In this document: positions 1 to 10,242 of the stretch, one piece after another
Numbering within the stretch: position 1 is the stretch's first letter
Layout: the number at the start of each line of letters is the position of its first letter
Position numbers and translations under genes: made by a program
Assembly (NCBI RefSeq): GCF_900110085.1
Contig: NZ_FOCK01000005.1
Location: 248,001 to 312,000, forward strand
Length of the DNA stretch: 64,000 nucleotides
Source of the DNA: Prevotella sp. ne3005
Lineage (GTDB): Bacteria; Bacteroidota; Bacteroidia; Bacteroidales; Bacteroidaceae
Reading direction: 5' to 3'
Notes under the pieces: generated by a model
What the model saw: only the letters and a program-made list of their open reading frames with translations
The model's database searches: none
Told to the model about the DNA's origin: nothing

Positions 1-1
1 T

Positions 2-289
2 GGTGCCCTTTATTATGCCGACCGTGTAAAGAATGAGTTCCCAGAGTTTGATGTACGTGTATCAATCTTGGGTCACCTTCAGCGAGGTGGTACACCTTCA
101 GCTCGCGACCGTATCCTCGCCTCTACGACTGGCGTGGGTGCCATCGAGGCCATCAAGCAGGGCCAACGTAACGTGATGGTGGGTGTGCGCTTTAACGAAG
201 TAGTATACGTTCCTTTTAGCGAGTGTATCCGTACGGACAAACGTTTCGACAAGCGACTGATTAAAGTTCTCGATGAATTGAGTATCTGA
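2..289 (+). CDS. pfkA: ATP-dependent 6-phosphofructokinase, C-terminal part
   Basis: Only the last 95 residues or so lie in the window; the 5' part is cut off by the left edge. The reading frame is open from base 2 and carries the phosphofructokinase signature [17 protein letters not shown]. In the family the His and Arg of this segment contact fructose 6-phosphate. The enzyme phosphorylates fructose 6-phosphate to fructose 1,6-bisphosphate in glycolysis. The end [12 protein letters not shown] followed by TGA is a normal terminus. The next gene starts 4 bp later, so co-transcription is likely. The ATP- rather than PPi-dependent assignment is an inference from the C-terminal signature; the residues that decide it lie outside the window. 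Confidence 0.9.
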   Translation, partial: GALYYADRVKNEFPEFDVRVSILGHLQRGGTPSARDRILASTTGVGAIEAIKQGQRNVMVGVRFNEVVYVPFSECIRTDKRFDKRLIKVLDELSI

Positions 290-293
290 TTAT

Positions 294-1394
294 ATGCCAG
301 ACATCAAGAAGATCGTTTTGACGGGTGGACCATGCGCTGGTAAGACAACGGCCCTTGTAAAGATTATCGAATATTTCTCAGGTATGGGGTACAAAGTATT
401 CACTATCCCTGAGGTTCCTACCCTTTATAGTACAGGTGGCTGGAACTATCTTACTCCAAACCGACAGCTCTATTACGAAGGTGAGCGCGCAATTCTGGAG
501 ACACAGCTGGCTCTTGAAGATCAGTTCAGTCGTCTTGCAGAGGTTTGTAAGAAACCTGTTCTGATTGTCTGTGATCGTGGAGCAATGGATATCTCTGCCT
601 ATATTAGGCCAGAAGAGTGGTTGGAAATTACGCAGATGGCCGGAACAGACTCTGACAGGCTTCGTCAGCGTTATGATGCGGTGCTCCATCTGGTGAGTGC
701 TGCCGATGGTGCAGAACAATATTACACAACGGCGACAAATGCGACCCGCTATGAGAAGGCTGACGAGGAAGGTCTCCGTCTTGCACGTGAATTGGATAAA
801 AAGGTTATCAATGCCTGGGCCGGGCATTCACATTTGCGCGTCATTAACAATCACGACGACTTTAATGCCAAGTTAAATCGTGTAATCAAGGAAATCAGCA
901 ATGTACTTGGCTTACCACAACCACTGGAGAAGGAACGTCTTTACAAGGTGGAGGTGATAGGGGAGATTCCTGGTGCTATCGAAAGTGATATCACTCAGAC
1001 TTATCTGGTGGCAGAACCCGGTTGCGAGATCCGTCTGCGACGTCGGCAATGGAGTGGAGGAAAAATTGTCAATGTACACCGTTCAAAGAAACGTATCTCA
1101 GAGACAGAGGAGTTGGAGACTGAGCGTAAGGTTGATAATAATCTTTATGAGCAGATGCTCCAACAGGCTGATCCCTATCGTGCTACTATCAAGAAGAAAC
1201 GTCAGAGTTTCATCTGGAAAGGGCAGCATTTCGAGATTGATACCTTCCTTGAGCCTGTCAGTGATCTGGTGATACTGCAATCAAAGGGGGTGGCCGAACA
1301 GGAGAGTGTGAAGTTTCCACCGTTTATAAAAGTTCTGGAAGATGTCACAGGCAATAGTCGATATTATAACTATAACATCGCATTGCGAAAATAG
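294..1394 (+). CDS. P-loop ATPase fused to a CYTH (triphosphate tunnel) domain
   Basis: This 366-residue cytosolic protein has two parts. The N-terminal half is an AAA_28-like P-loop domain with Walker A GGPCAGKTT at residues 11-19 and a Walker B-like strand VLIVCDRG near residue 95. From about residue 215 it resembles a CYTH/triphosphate tunnel domain, with the strand pattern QTYL...EIRLRRR and later TERKV. CYTH domains bind and often hydrolyse triphosphates, but the canonical ExExK opening motif is not clear here, so activity is uncertain. The gene follows pfkA by 4 bp and is probably transcribed with it. I do not know a precise function; kinase-like or nucleotide-sensing roles are possible. 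Confidence 0.75.
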   Translation: MPDIKKIVLTGGPCAGKTTALVKIIEYFSGMGYKVFTIPEVPTLYSTGGWNYLTPNRQLYYEGERAILETQLALEDQFSRLAEVCKKPVLIVCDRGAMDISAYIRPEEWLEITQMAGTDSDRLRQRYDAVLHLVSAADGAEQYYTTATNATRYEKADEEGLRLARELDKKVINAWAGHSHLRVINNHDDFNAKLNRVIKEISNVLGLPQPLEKERLYKVEVIGEIPGAIESDITQTYLVAEPGCEIRLRRRQWSGGKIVNVHRSKKRISETEELETERKVDNNLYEQMLQQADPYRATIKKKRQSFIWKGQHFEIDTFLEPVSDLVILQSKGVAEQESVKFPPFIKVLEDVTGNSRYYNYNIALRK

Positions 1395-1453
1395 TTAGGA
1401 CAGTTTTTTGTATAAAAAATCTAAATTTGTTTTTTTCTTTGGTAAATATTGAC

Positions 1454-1461
1454 TATCTTTG
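1454..1461 (+). promoter_or_regulatory. Putative -7 element of the ATP synthase operon
   Basis: TATCTTTG matches the Bacteroidota consensus TAnnTTTG and lies 63 bp before atpD. The best TTTG upstream (1426-1429) is 24 bp away, wider than the usual 19-21, so the -33 assignment is weak. Confidence 0.6.
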
Positions 1462-1506
1462 CAATCGGCTCTACTATAAAAGTTGAACTAATAACAAAAC
1501 AAATAA

Positions 1507-3051
<1,545 letters not shown>

Positions 3052-3082
3052 ATCGTAAATTCTTAAAATGTAAATTACGATT

Positions 3083-3325
3083 ATGTTGCAGTTGAGAATA
3101 GTTTCGCCTGAGAAAATAGAGTTCGACGGAGTTATCGAGAGCGTCATCGTGCCAGGCACGATGGGACAGTTCGAGATACTCAACGACCATGCGCCCATCA
3201 TCTCAACCCTGCAGAAGGGAATGGTGGAATATACCACTAAAGAGGGTAAAACTTCGTTGGAGATTCAGGGCGGTTTCGTGGAAGTGCAGAAGAATGTGGT
3301 AAGTCTTTGTGTAGAAATGGCATAG
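3083..3325 (+). CDS. atpC: F1 ATP synthase subunit epsilon, short form
   Basis: Eighty residues, starting MLQLRIVSPEKIEFDGVIESV and containing the conserved GQFEILNDHAPI segment. It covers only the N-terminal beta-sandwich domain of epsilon. The C-terminal helical pair that inhibits ATP hydrolysis in E. coli (about 138 residues in total) is absent. The subunit belongs to the central stalk with gamma. The short form fits the Bacteroidota type, and the intact stop and following gene argue against accidental truncation. It lies 31 bp after atpD. Confidence 0.93.
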   Translation: MLQLRIVSPEKIEFDGVIESVIVPGTMGQFEILNDHAPIISTLQKGMVEYTTKEGKTSLEIQGGFVEVQKNVVSLCVEMA

Positions 3326-3351
3326 GAGAGAAGATTAAAGGAGATGTTGAG

Positions 3352-3747
3352 ATGAAACAGAACGTTGATAGGTTGAGTAAGAGCTACATGCGACAGGGAT
3401 TGTATCTGACAGTCGCCCTGACGTTGCTGACCCTTCTGGTGATGCGGGTGTGGTTCCTCGATTTATTGACAGCAGCCATCGTCAGCGCGGCTTTTACGCT
3501 TGTCGTTTGCCTGACGATTGGACTTGTCTGGCGACGTGTCGCCAAGCGCTCTCCGGAGAGCCTGCCTACGTTCTTTACAGCAGTGTCGGGTTTCCGCCTG
3601 CTGTTGGCACTGGCAGTTATGTTTGTTTATTATCTGACAGACACCTCCGACTCTATGATCCGTTTCTTCCTGGTGTTCATGGCGTTCTATCTTTTCTCGC
3701 TGGTCCACCATTCCATTTTCTTCGCCAGGGTGTCGAATCGTTCCTGA
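3352..3747 (+). CDS. Small membrane protein of the ATP synthase operon (AtpI-like position)
   Basis: About 131 residues from ATG 3352, which I prefer to an upstream ATG at 3307 because that one overlaps atpC and because AAAGGAGATG precedes 3352 at good spacing. Four hydrophobic segments are visible (roughly residues 13-30, 35-57, 70-90 and 97-118) after a short cationic N-terminus. It lies between the epsilon and a-subunit genes, the position where other bacteria carry AtpI/UncI-like assembly factors for the c ring. There is no sequence motif that proves homology to AtpI, so the role is inferred from topology and context. Confidence 0.7.
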   Translation: MKQNVDRLSKSYMRQGLYLTVALTLLTLLVMRVWFLDLLTAAIVSAAFTLVVCLTIGLVWRRVAKRSPESLPTFFTAVSGFRLLLALAVMFVYYLTDTSDSMIRFFLVFMAFYLFSLVHHSIFFARVSNRS

Positions 3748-3784
3748 CGTGAATCGTATAAGTTTGCTAATAATATAGTAGATA

Positions 3785-4837
3785 ATGAAAAAGATAAAAA
3801 CGATAATTCTCCTGATGATGGCAGCGCTGCTGTTGCCCAAGGCTGCAATGGCCTCGGAGGGTGGGGAAGGCGAAGAGCTGGACATCCCAGAGATTGTCCT
3901 TGAGCACTTGGCCGACTCCTACGAGTGGCACATTGCTTCCTATCAAGGCAGTCATCTGAGCATTCCGCTGCCCATCATCGTCCGTAGTGAGAATACCGGC
4001 GAATGGCATTTCTGTACGGCTCATAGCCTGCCAGCTCCCTTCTTCTTCAGTGAGGAGCATCACGGCAAGATCTATGAGCGTATGGCTGACGGCAGTGAAG
4101 TGCGCCCCATCGATCTGAGTATCACCAAGAGTGTGCTCCAGATTTGGATTGTGGTGGTTGTGCTCATCGTCGTTTTCCTCAGTTGTGCCCGCTGGTATAA
4201 GAAGCACGACGCTATGCGCGAGGCTCCGAAAGGCTTTGTGGGAGCGATGGAGATGATTGTGATGACCATACACGACGACCTCATCAAGTCGTCTATCGGT
4301 GAGAAGCATTACCGTCCTTATGCACCTTATCTGCTGACGGTATTCTTCTTTATCCTTACGTGTAATCTCATCGGCTTGATTCCCATCTTCCCTGGCGGTG
4401 CTAACGTGACGGGCAACATTAATATCACCTTCTTCCTGGCGCTGTGTACGATGCTAGCTATCAACATCTTTGCCAACAAGGAGTATTGGAAGGAGATTTT
4501 CTGGCCGGAAGTGCCTCTGTTCCTGAAAGCCTATCCCGCCCCGATTATGCCTGTCATAGAGCTCTTCGGTGTCTTCACGAAGCCGTTCGCCCTGATGATC
4601 CGTCTCTTTGCCAACATGATGGCAGGCCATGCTGTGATCCTGTCTTTCACTTGCGTGATCTTCCTCGGTTGGTCGATGGGCGTAGGATTCGGCCTTGGAC
4701 TCAACACCTTCAGCATCATCATGCTGCTCTTCATGAATGCGTTGGAGCTGTTGGTTGCTTTCGTCCAGGCTTACGTTTTCACCATGCTGAGTGCGGTCTT
4801 CATTGGGCTTGCCCATCAGGACCATCACGCAGAGTGA
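3785..4837 (+). CDS. atpB: F0 ATP synthase subunit a
   Basis: 350 residues with an N-terminal signal-like hydrophobic segment ending near MASEG, an acidic extracytoplasmic stretch, and then the membrane core. The signature MIRLFANMMAGH holds the essential Arg at about residue 273 that faces the c ring, and ALELLVAFVQAYVFTML forms the last helix pair. The subunit provides the ion half-channels. It is longer than E. coli subunit a (271 residues) because of the N-terminal extension, which is known in Bacteroidota members. A Gly-rich stop codon region and 70 bp of AT-rich spacer precede atpE. Confidence 0.96.
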   Translation: MKKIKTIILLMMAALLLPKAAMASEGGEGEELDIPEIVLEHLADSYEWHIASYQGSHLSIPLPIIVRSENTGEWHFCTAHSLPAPFFFSEEHHGKIYERMADGSEVRPIDLSITKSVLQIWIVVVVLIVVFLSCARWYKKHDAMREAPKGFVGAMEMIVMTIHDDLIKSSIGEKHYRPYAPYLLTVFFFILTCNLIGLIPIFPGGANVTGNINITFFLALCTMLAINIFANKEYWKEIFWPEVPLFLKAYPAPIMPVIELFGVFTKPFALMIRLFANMMAGHAVILSFTCVIFLGWSMGVGFGLGLNTFSIIMLLFMNALELLVAFVQAYVFTMLSAVFIGLAHQDHHAE

Positions 4838-4895
4838 TAATGTAACAATTTAAAAAAGTAAAAATAAGAAGTAAATTCAATTATTAATAACTTAA

Positions 4896-5150
<255 letters not shown>

Positions 5151-5192
5151 GAGAGAGACATTCCGTCAAGTAGTAATTAAAAGTAATTGCGA

Positions 5193-5708
5193 ATGGATTT
5201 CAGTAAACTGCCAGCAATCCTCACCCCGGATCTGGGACTCCTGTTCTGGATGCTTCTGGCGTTTGCCGTCGTCTTCTTTGTACTGGCAAAGTACGGTTTC
5301 CCAGCTATTGTAGGCATGGTCGATGAGCGTAACAAGTTCATCGAGGACAGCCTGAAGAAGGCCCATGAGGCCTCCGAGCGACTGGAGAACATCAAACAGG
5401 AAGGCGAGGCAATCCTCCAGGAAGCTCGCGACCGTCAGGCGCAGATTCTTAAAGAAGCTGCCGAGACGCGCGACGCCATCGTTGAACAGGCACAGCAGAA
5501 GGCCCGTGAGGAGGGCGCCCGTCTCCTGGGCGACGCCAAGCTCGCCATCGAGCAGGAGAAGAGGGCAGCTATCGCCGACATCCGTCAGCAAGTCGCAACC
5601 CTCAGCGTGGAGATTGCCGAAAAAGTGCTCCGCCAGAACCTGAAGGACGACAAGTCGCAGATGGATTTGATTGAACGTATGCTGGATGAGGTTTCTACTG
5701 ACAAATAA
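5193..5708 (+). CDS. atpF: F0 ATP synthase subunit b
   Basis: About 171 residues from ATG 5193 (MDFSKLPAILTPDLG). A TTG two codons upstream at 5187 could also initiate, but ATG is the better choice. One membrane helix (about residues 10-30) is followed by a long, highly charged Ala/Glu/Gln/Arg-rich helix that forms the dimeric peripheral stalk. It ties subunits a and delta to alpha and so prevents rotation of the F1 head. The length is close to the family norm of 156-175. Confidence 0.95.
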   Translation: MDFSKLPAILTPDLGLLFWMLLAFAVVFFVLAKYGFPAIVGMVDERNKFIEDSLKKAHEASERLENIKQEGEAILQEARDRQAQILKEAAETRDAIVEQAQQKAREEGARLLGDAKLAIEQEKRAAIADIRQQVATLSVEIAEKVLRQNLKDDKSQMDLIERMLDEVSTDK

Positions 5709-5720
5709 ACGCGATAACGT

Positions 5721-6257
5721 ATGGATATAGGAGTCATATCGGTAAGATACGCCCGTGCACTTCTGAAGAGTGCTACCGACGCAAGAATCGAAGATACTGT
5801 CTACACGGAGATGCAGCAGCTTGCCAAGAGCTATGCCGACGTGCAACAGTTGCGGTTTACGATAGACAATCCGATGCTCTCTAAGGACAAGAAGGAGATG
5901 CTGCTGCTCACTGCAGTCGGCAAGAATCCTTCCGACCTTACCAAGACCTTCATCCAGCTTGTGCTGAAAGAAGACCGTGAGAGTGTGATGCAGTTCATCG
6001 CCAATTCGTACGTCACGCTTTACCGCCAACAGAAGAATGTCATCCGAGGACGCCTCATCACCGCTGCAGCAGTATCTCCTGCCACCGAGCAGAAGATGCG
6101 CCAGATGGTGGAGAGTAAGACTAATGGAACAGTAGAGTTCGAGACCGAGGTCAACCCTGATATCATCGGTGGCTTTATCCTCGAATACGATACCTATCGT
6201 ATGGATGCCAGTGTCAAGGCCCAGCTCAACTCTATTCTCACAGCCTTGAAAAAGTAA
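5721..6257 (+). CDS. atpH: F1 ATP synthase subunit delta
   Basis: 178 residues with the OSCP/delta pattern: an N-terminal helical bundle beginning [13 protein letters not shown], and the C-terminal signature [22 protein letters not shown], which is the conserved GG(F/I)-D-S segment. It links the peripheral stalk (subunit b) to the top of the alpha/beta hexamer. It lies 12 bp after atpF and 17 bp before atpA, consistent with one polycistronic mRNA. Confidence 0.96.
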   Translation: MDIGVISVRYARALLKSATDARIEDTVYTEMQQLAKSYADVQQLRFTIDNPMLSKDKKEMLLLTAVGKNPSDLTKTFIQLVLKEDRESVMQFIANSYVTLYRQQKNVIRGRLITAAAVSPATEQKMRQMVESKTNGTVEFETEVNPDIIGGFILEYDTYRMDASVKAQLNSILTALKK

Positions 6258-6274
6258 AAAATAAAAAGAAGAAA

Positions 6275-7861
6275 ATGTCAGATAAGATTAAACCAAGCGA
6301 AGTATCCCAGGTCCTGCTCGACCAGCTCAAGGGTATCTCCAACGCCGAGAAATTCGACGAGGTGGGTACTGTACTGACCGTCAGCGACGGTGTGGCCCGC
6401 ATCTACGGACTCCGTCATGCCGAGGCCAACGAACTGTTGGAGTTTGAGAACGGGACGATGGCTATCGTGATGAACCTTGAGGAAGACAACGTCGGTTGTG
6501 TGCTCCTCGGAGGCACGTCAGGCATCAAGGAGGGAATGGTCGTGAAGCGCACCAAGCGCATCGCCAGCATCCGTGTCAACGACAACATGCTGGGTCGCGT
6601 CATTAACCCGCTGGGACAGGCTATCGACGGTAAGGGCGATATTGATCTGAGCGATGCATTCGAAATGCCGCTCGACCGTAAGGCCCCTGGTGTGATCTAC
6701 CGTCAGCCCGTGAAGGAGCCGCTGCAGACAGGTCTGAAGGCCATCGACTCGATGATTCCCATCGGCCGCGGACAGCGTGAGCTCATCATTGGCGACCGTC
6801 AGACCGGTAAGACCGCCATTGCCGTTGATACCATCATCAACCAGAAAAGTTTCTATGAGGCAGGCAAGCCTGTCTATTGTATCTATGTAGCCATTGGCCA
6901 AAAGGCCAGTACCGTTGCCGCTCTCGTCAGCACACTGCAGGAACATGGTGCCATGCCTTACACTATTGTGGTTAGTGCCACCGCTGCTGATCCTGCAGCT
7001 ATGCAATACTATGCACCGTTCGCAGGAGCTGCCATTGGTGAATACTTCCGTGACCGTGGTCTGCCCGCCCTCGTAGTCTATGACGACCTCTCCAAGCAGG
7101 CTGTTGCCTATCGTGAGGTATCGCTGATTCTGCGCCGTCCTTCCGGACGTGAGGCTTATCCCGGTGATGTGTTCTATCTCCACAGCCGTCTTCTTGAACG
7201 TGCTGCAAAGATGAACGAGCAGCAGGAAGTGGCCGAGCAGATGAACGATCTTCCGGAGTGCATGAAGGGACATGTGAAGGGTGGTGGCTCTTTGACTGCT
7301 CTGCCTATCATCGAGACACAGGCAGGTGACGTGTCGGCATACATCCCGACCAACGTTATCTCCATTACCGATGGTCAGATCTTCCTCGAGAGCGACCTCT
7401 TCAACCAAGGCTTCCGTCCTGCCATCAACGTAGGTATTTCCGTATCTCGTGTGGGTGGCTCGGCACAGATCAAGTCCATGAAGAAGGTGGCAGGTACGTT
7501 GAAGATCGACCAGGCACAGTATCGTGAGCTCGAGGCCTTCTCGAAGTTCTCCAGTGATATGGATGCTGTGACGGCGATGACACTGGATCGTGGACGTAAG
7601 AACAACCAGTTGCTGATCCAGCCTCAGTACAGCCCGATGCCTGTAGGTGAGCAGATTGCGATCCTCTATTGTGGTGTACACGGTCTGATGCGTGAGGTGC
7701 CCATCGATAAGGTACGTGAGTGTCAGGCACAGTTCCTCGATAAACTGCGCTCAGCCAATCCCGAAGTCATCGCAACGCTCGCCAGCGGTAAGATTGACGA
7801 CGAGACCACTGCTAAGATCGAGGCTGTTATGGCCGACATTGCGGGAACATATAAAGCCTGA
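6275..7861 (+). CDS. atpA: F1 ATP synthase subunit alpha
   Basis: 528 residues. The non-catalytic nucleotide-binding subunit of the F1 hexamer, with Walker A GDRQTGKT at about residues 173-180, the alpha signature [21 protein letters not shown] and [15 protein letters not shown]. The length is a little over the usual 500-513. An A-rich leader ending AAAGAAGAAA gives a weak ribosome-binding site. It is followed after 6 bp by atpG. Confidence 0.98.
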   Translation: MSDKIKPSEVSQVLLDQLKGISNAEKFDEVGTVLTVSDGVARIYGLRHAEANELLEFENGTMAIVMNLEEDNVGCVLLGGTSGIKEGMVVKRTKRIASIRVNDNMLGRVINPLGQAIDGKGDIDLSDAFEMPLDRKAPGVIYRQPVKEPLQTGLKAIDSMIPIGRGQRELIIGDRQTGKTAIAVDTIINQKSFYEAGKPVYCIYVAIGQKASTVAALVSTLQEHGAMPYTIVVSATAADPAAMQYYAPFAGAAIGEYFRDRGLPALVVYDDLSKQAVAYREVSLILRRPSGREAYPGDVFYLHSRLLERAAKMNEQQEVAEQMNDLPECMKGHVKGGGSLTALPIIETQAGDVSAYIPTNVISITDGQIFLESDLFNQGFRPAINVGISVSRVGGSAQIKSMKKVAGTLKIDQAQYRELEAFSKFSSDMDAVTAMTLDRGRKNNQLLIQPQYSPMPVGEQIAILYCGVHGLMREVPIDKVRECQAQFLDKLRSANPEVIATLASGKIDDETTAKIEAVMADIAGTYKA

Positions 7862-7867
7862 TAGCCT

Positions 7868-8839
7868 ATGCCCAGCCTGAAAGAAATTAAAGGCCGCATA
7901 GCCTCAGTCAATTCCACGCGAAAGATCACGTCGGCTATGAAGATGGTGGCCTCCAGTAAGTTGCATCACGCACAGGTAGCTATTCAGAATATGCTGCCTT
8001 ATGAGACCATGCTGGAGCACATCCTCAAGTCGTTCCTTGCGGCCGAGGCCGAGGCACATACCATCTTCGACAAGGTGCGCCCTGTCCGCAGGTGTGCTCT
8101 TGTGGTCTTCACTTCCAACTCCTCGCTCTGCGGTGGCTTCAATGGCAATACCATCAAGATGATGACTCATGTCGTTGATGACTATGCCCGCGAGATTGGA
8201 CGTGAGAACGTGGAGATCTATCCCATTGGCCGCAAGGTCTATGAGAAGGCGCAGAAGATGGGTCTGAACGTTCAGGGAGAGTTTTCCGCTTTGGCAGACA
8301 AACCGAACGCCCACGATTGCATCAAGATCGCCATGGAGCTGGGAAAGAAGTTTTATGATGGTGAAATCGACAAGGTAGAACTGATTTACCATCACTTTAA
8401 GAGTGCAGGATCACAGATCCTTACCCGTAAGACTTTCCTCCCCATCGATCTCGAGTCTGAGTTGAATGCTGATCATGAGCGTGATCTGACGAGCATCATT
8501 GCCACCAAGGAGTCGCAGGAGTACCTCAAGAAGCGTGGCGAGCGTCAGCAGGAGAAGGAGAAGGAAAGTGTGAAACCGCTTAACGATAACTTTCTCGTTG
8601 AGCCCGACATGGACACTGTGCTCTCACAGCTTCTTCCGAAGTACGCACACCTGTTGCTCTACACGGCTCTGCTCGACAGTAATGCCTCGGAGCACGCAGC
8701 GCGTATGGTCGCTATGCAGACGGCTACGGACAATGCAGATGAACTGTTACGTCAGCTGAATCTGCAGTACAACAAGGGACGTCAGCAGGCCATCACCAAC
8801 GAGTTGCTCGACATTGTCGGAGGTTCAGTAAACAATTAA
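7868..8839 (+). CDS. atpG: F1 ATP synthase subunit gamma
   Basis: 323 residues, the rotating central shaft. The N-terminal helix is typical (PSLKEIKGRIASVNSTRKITSAM); the C-terminal helix has SEHAARMVAMQTATDNADEL and RQQAITNELLDIVGG. It is about 35 residues longer than E. coli gamma. The excess includes a charged segment, KKRGERQQEKEKESVK, near residues 222-240 that looks like a surface insertion. ATG is the start, 6 bp after atpA. Confidence 0.97.
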   Translation: MPSLKEIKGRIASVNSTRKITSAMKMVASSKLHHAQVAIQNMLPYETMLEHILKSFLAAEAEAHTIFDKVRPVRRCALVVFTSNSSLCGGFNGNTIKMMTHVVDDYAREIGRENVEIYPIGRKVYEKAQKMGLNVQGEFSALADKPNAHDCIKIAMELGKKFYDGEIDKVELIYHHFKSAGSQILTRKTFLPIDLESELNADHERDLTSIIATKESQEYLKKRGERQQEKEKESVKPLNDNFLVEPDMDTVLSQLLPKYAHLLLYTALLDSNASEHAARMVAMQTATDNADELLRQLNLQYNKGRQQAITNELLDIVGGSVNN

Positions 8840-8845
8840 GATAGT

Positions 8846-9352
8846 ATGAAAAGACTATTAATATTAGCTGTTGTATTGCTGGCCGCCACAGGTGCCCAGG
8901 CTCAGAGCCTTCTTGGAAATTGGTTGACGAATCTTGATGTTGAGGAAGGACAGACTGTCCAACTCTATTTCAACTTCGCCGATGCAACGTTCAATATGAA
9001 GGTCGTCACGAAAGTCGAAACCGATGAGATGGGTATGATTGTCGTTTCTGCCGATATGCCAGGTGTCTATAGCCGTGACGGTAAGACGCTCCTGATGAGC
9101 ATGAACAGTGAACGTGCTGATGCCCGTATCGACAAGATGGTGTTCAAGCCAGAGTTCCAGAAGTTAATTGATGAGAATCCTGAAACAAAGAAGATGGTCA
9201 CCAATACCTTTATGGATGTTGTCAAGGAGATCCGTGACGAGCTGTGTAAGGAGCTTGGCGAAGGTGTCAACTTGGAGATTGTCGAGCTTACGCGCACGAA
9301 GCTTGTCCTTCGTGAGTCGGGCGATGACCTCACCTTTACTCGTGTCAAGTAA
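8846..9352 (+). CDS. Secreted hypothetical protein downstream of atpG
   Basis: 168 residues with a clear signal peptide (MKRLLILAVVLLAATGAQAQ, predicted cleavage after AQA). The mature part starts SLLGNWLTNLD and alternates short beta-prone strands (QLYFNFADATFNMKV, LVLRESGDDLTFTRV), reminiscent of lipocalin-like or DUF-type envelope proteins. I do not recognise a family with certainty. It starts 6 bp after atpG and ahead of the operon terminator, so it is almost certainly co-transcribed with the ATP synthase genes. That is context, not proof of a functional link. Confidence 0.75.
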   Translation: MKRLLILAVVLLAATGAQAQSLLGNWLTNLDVEEGQTVQLYFNFADATFNMKVVTKVETDEMGMIVVSADMPGVYSRDGKTLLMSMNSERADARIDKMVFKPEFQKLIDENPETKKMVTNTFMDVVKEIRDELCKELGEGVNLEIVELTRTKLVLRESGDDLTFTRVK

Positions 9353-9417
9353 GAGATGTTCAACCTGTTCATGGATAACAATCCGATGAGAAGGATACGT
9401 TTCTGACTATTAAGTGT

Positions 9418-9456
9418 GAATCCCCTGCTCGGAGCAGGGGATTCATTTTTATTTTC
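9418..9456 (+). terminator. Rho-independent terminator of the ATP synthase operon
   Basis: Perfect inverted repeat GAATCCCCTGC / GCAGGGGATTC with loop TCGGA, followed by ATTTTTATTTT. It lies 65 bp after the secreted-protein gene. Confidence 0.92.
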
Positions 9457-9505
9457 TAAAAAGCAGATTTTTAACCGAAATTGCATAACTCTCAGCTTTT
9501 TTATT

Positions 9506-9513
9506 TACCTTTG
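9506..9513 (+). promoter_or_regulatory. Putative -7 element for the DUF2027 gene and nadE
   Basis: TACCTTTG, 24 bp before the ATG at 9538. There is no perfect TTTG at -33; ATTG occurs near 9480. Confidence 0.55.
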
Positions 9514-9537
9514 TCCCCGAAAAGAAGATAAAAAGAG

Positions 9538-10242
9538 ATGAAAATAGGCGATAAGGTAAGATTTCTCAGTGAGGTCGGTGGTGGCCGTGTGGCCGGATTC
9601 CAAGGTAAGAATATCGTGTTCGTGGAGGATGAGGACGGTTTCCAGATGCCGATGCTGATGACGGAGGTCGTAGTCGTAGGTGAGGAAGACTACGATACGA
9701 AACATGTTGTAGAAGTGAAGGCCTCTTCTGCAAAAGACGCCTTACAGGCAGACCAAGAAGAGAAAGAAACTGAGCCAGCTGATAAACCAATAACCTTTAA
9801 GGCAAAGCCTGAAGAACGTGCAGGCGGTGACAAGCTGAGTGCCTACATGGCCTTTGTTCCAATGGACGTTAAAGAATTGACGCAGACGCGTTTCGAGTCC
9901 TATTTGGTTAACGATTCCAATTATTATCTGCGCTATGTATATATGACCGCCGAGGGCAGTGCCTGGATGGTGAGGGCCGATGGTGAGATCGAACCTAATA
10001 CGAAGGAGTATATCGAGGAATTCGGCAGGGAGGACCTGAATACCCTTGAGCATTGCTGCATCCAGATAATAGCCTATAAGCGTGACAAACACTATATGCT
10101 GAAGCCGACCGTAAATGCACAGGTGAGGATCGACCCTGTGAAGTTCTATAAGTTGCACGCATTCCGTGAAAACATGTTCTTCGAGCAGCCGGCACTGATA
10201 TATACGATTATCGAAAACGACGTTCAAAAAGTGAAGTTATGA
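9538..10242 (+). CDS. DUF2027-type protein without a visible Smr domain
   Basis: 234 residues. The start MKIGDKVRFLSEVGGGRVAG is a small beta-barrel typical of the DUF2027 N-terminus. A charged linker (about residues 60-95) and a second globular part, LSAYMAFVPMDVKELT...YLRYVYM, follow. As I recall, related Bacteroidales proteins often continue into a C-terminal Smr nuclease-like domain; this one stops at ENDVQKVKL, so that domain is missing. The stop overlaps the nadE start (ATGA), implying translational coupling. The function is unknown. Confidence 0.7.
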   Translation: MKIGDKVRFLSEVGGGRVAGFQGKNIVFVEDEDGFQMPMLMTEVVVVGEEDYDTKHVVEVKASSAKDALQADQEEKETEPADKPITFKAKPEERAGGDKLSAYMAFVPMDVKELTQTRFESYLVNDSNYYLRYVYMTAEGSAWMVRADGEIEPNTKEYIEEFGREDLNTLEHCCIQIIAYKRDKHYMLKPTVNAQVRIDPVKFYKLHAFRENMFFEQPALIYTIIENDVQKVKL

